DNA of 41,139 bases, from positions 1-41,139 of the forward strand of contig JAUPUP010000011.1 in the NCBI GenBank assembly GCA_030917485.1, given 5' to 3'. This document shows, piece by piece, positions 40,235 to 41,139 of the stretch. Below the pieces are notes generated by a model. It did no database searches. It saw nothing but the letters and a program-made list of their open reading frames with translations, and was not told where the DNA came from. The position numbers and the translations under genes are program-made. This DNA is from Pseudomonadota bacterium (lineage in GTDB: Bacteria > Pseudomonadota > Gammaproteobacteria > Burkholderiales > UBA11063). The first letter of the stretch is position 1, and each line of letters begins with the position of its first letter.

Positions 40235-40683
40235 AGATTAACATTTCAAGAAATTAAGGGTTTTGTTTTTAAATAAGATTATATAAAATTAAGTTACTGT
40301 CTTTATATTTTAGATATTAATTCACATTCTTTAGTTTACAGTTTATTACATTCATAACTATACGTAGTTATCAGCTTATTTCATTGCGGATAAGTCGATA
40401 ATTGTACCATAAGTTTAATAAGCAACCAAGCTTAAATATTCAACGCTAATTAGCCAGCTTATTTTACCGCCAATTTACGGCTTATCCACCCAAGCACACC
40501 AGATTAAAATAACCTTCATTGGACAACTCAAGCTATTTTAATTACACATTAGACCTCTTCCCTAACCTGCGTATTTATCAAAATACTTTGTAAAGTGCAA
40601 CAAATGAAATAGTCTTTATGGTATAATTTCCGGTTAGATTTTTTTGTAATTTTTTATTATTTAATTGTACTTAAGGAATTTTA

Positions 40684-40935
40684 TTGATGGTAATTATTCG
40701 CTTAGCACGTGGCGGTAACCGTAACCGCCCTTACTTCTATATTGTAGCAACTGATTCACACTCACGCAGGGACAGTAACTTTATTGAAAAACTTGGTTTT
40801 TACAATCCAATTGCGCCTGAATCTGTTGAAAGTTTCAGACTAAACAGTGAACGCTTTGATTACTGGTTAAGTGTTGGAGCACAAGTATCTCCTAGAGTTA
40901 AAAGCCTAGTTAAAAAACACAAAAAAGCTTCTTAG
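40684..40935 (+). CDS. rpsP: 30S ribosomal protein S16
   Basis: [45 protein letters not shown]. Confidence 0.97.
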   Translation: MMVIIRLARGGNRNRPYFYIVATDSHSRRDSNFIEKLGFYNPIAPESVESFRLNSERFDYWLSVGAQVSPRVKSLVKKHKKAS

Positions 40936-41139
40936 GATACAATAAAAATCGTTGAAACAAGCAGCTCTCAGACCGATAATATTGTTGCAGTTGGAAATAT
41001 ACTTGGCGCTTTTGGCGTATTAGGCTGGGTCAAAATAAAAGTTAGCACAAACAGTTCATTAGATAAATGTAATGAACTGTGGTTGCTGGTAAATAACCAT
41101 TGGGCTAAGTATAAAATTGAAAAGTCGTTTACTAAGCCT
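40936..41139 (+). CDS. rimM: Ribosome maturation factor RimM, N-terminal part; right end truncated, start codon uncertain
   Basis: In-frame translation downstream of rpsP: ...TDNIVAVGNILGAFGVLGWVKIKVSTNSSLDKCNELWLLVNNHW; canonical rpsP-rimM order. Confidence 0.85.

Noticed and set aside
40354-40371. Small hairpin ATAACTA-tacg-TAGTTAT upstream of rpsP
   Set aside because: Short AT-rich stem of a kind expected by chance in this composition; no terminator or promoter context.

Overview
The window is an AT-rich, mostly housekeeping segment of a proteobacterial chromosome. The gene complement suggests a betaproteobacterium close to Neisseriales, but that is inference. The window runs from the 5' part of rpoD (minus strand, cut at the left edge) to the 5' part of rimM (plus strand, cut at the right edge). 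Recognisable genes include pgsA, uvrC, ubiA, mlaFEDCBA, lolD and lolC/E, an NlpC/P60 peptidase, ttcA, dut, nlpD-like, surE, murB, a C5-cytosine methyltransferase with a restriction endonuclease, tRNA-Arg(CCT), ruvA, metQ, metI, a desaturase, an SDR, a SulP-carbonic anhydrase fusion, icd, an MFS transporter and rpsP. The most notable observations are: (1) the two-gene R-M cassette lies between the 3' end of tRNA-Arg(CCT) and a 16-bp exact copy of that tRNA end, with no integrase visible; (2) a 495-aa orphan protein has a disordered, SP/TP-rich N-terminus with a KEN-box-like motif and a 17-aa tandem repeat, and is a candidate host-directed effector; (3) an intergenic repeat family with core AGTCCAACTTTAGCTTCGCAAGTAAACCA is dispersed through the window, including one large composite copy; (4) a 12-repeat kelch-like lipoprotein gene is split by a single Trp-to-amber codon; (5) MurB carries an in-frame pentapeptide repeat insertion; (6) rimM has no canonical in-frame start codon after rpsP. 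No searches were run, so all family names come from reading motifs.
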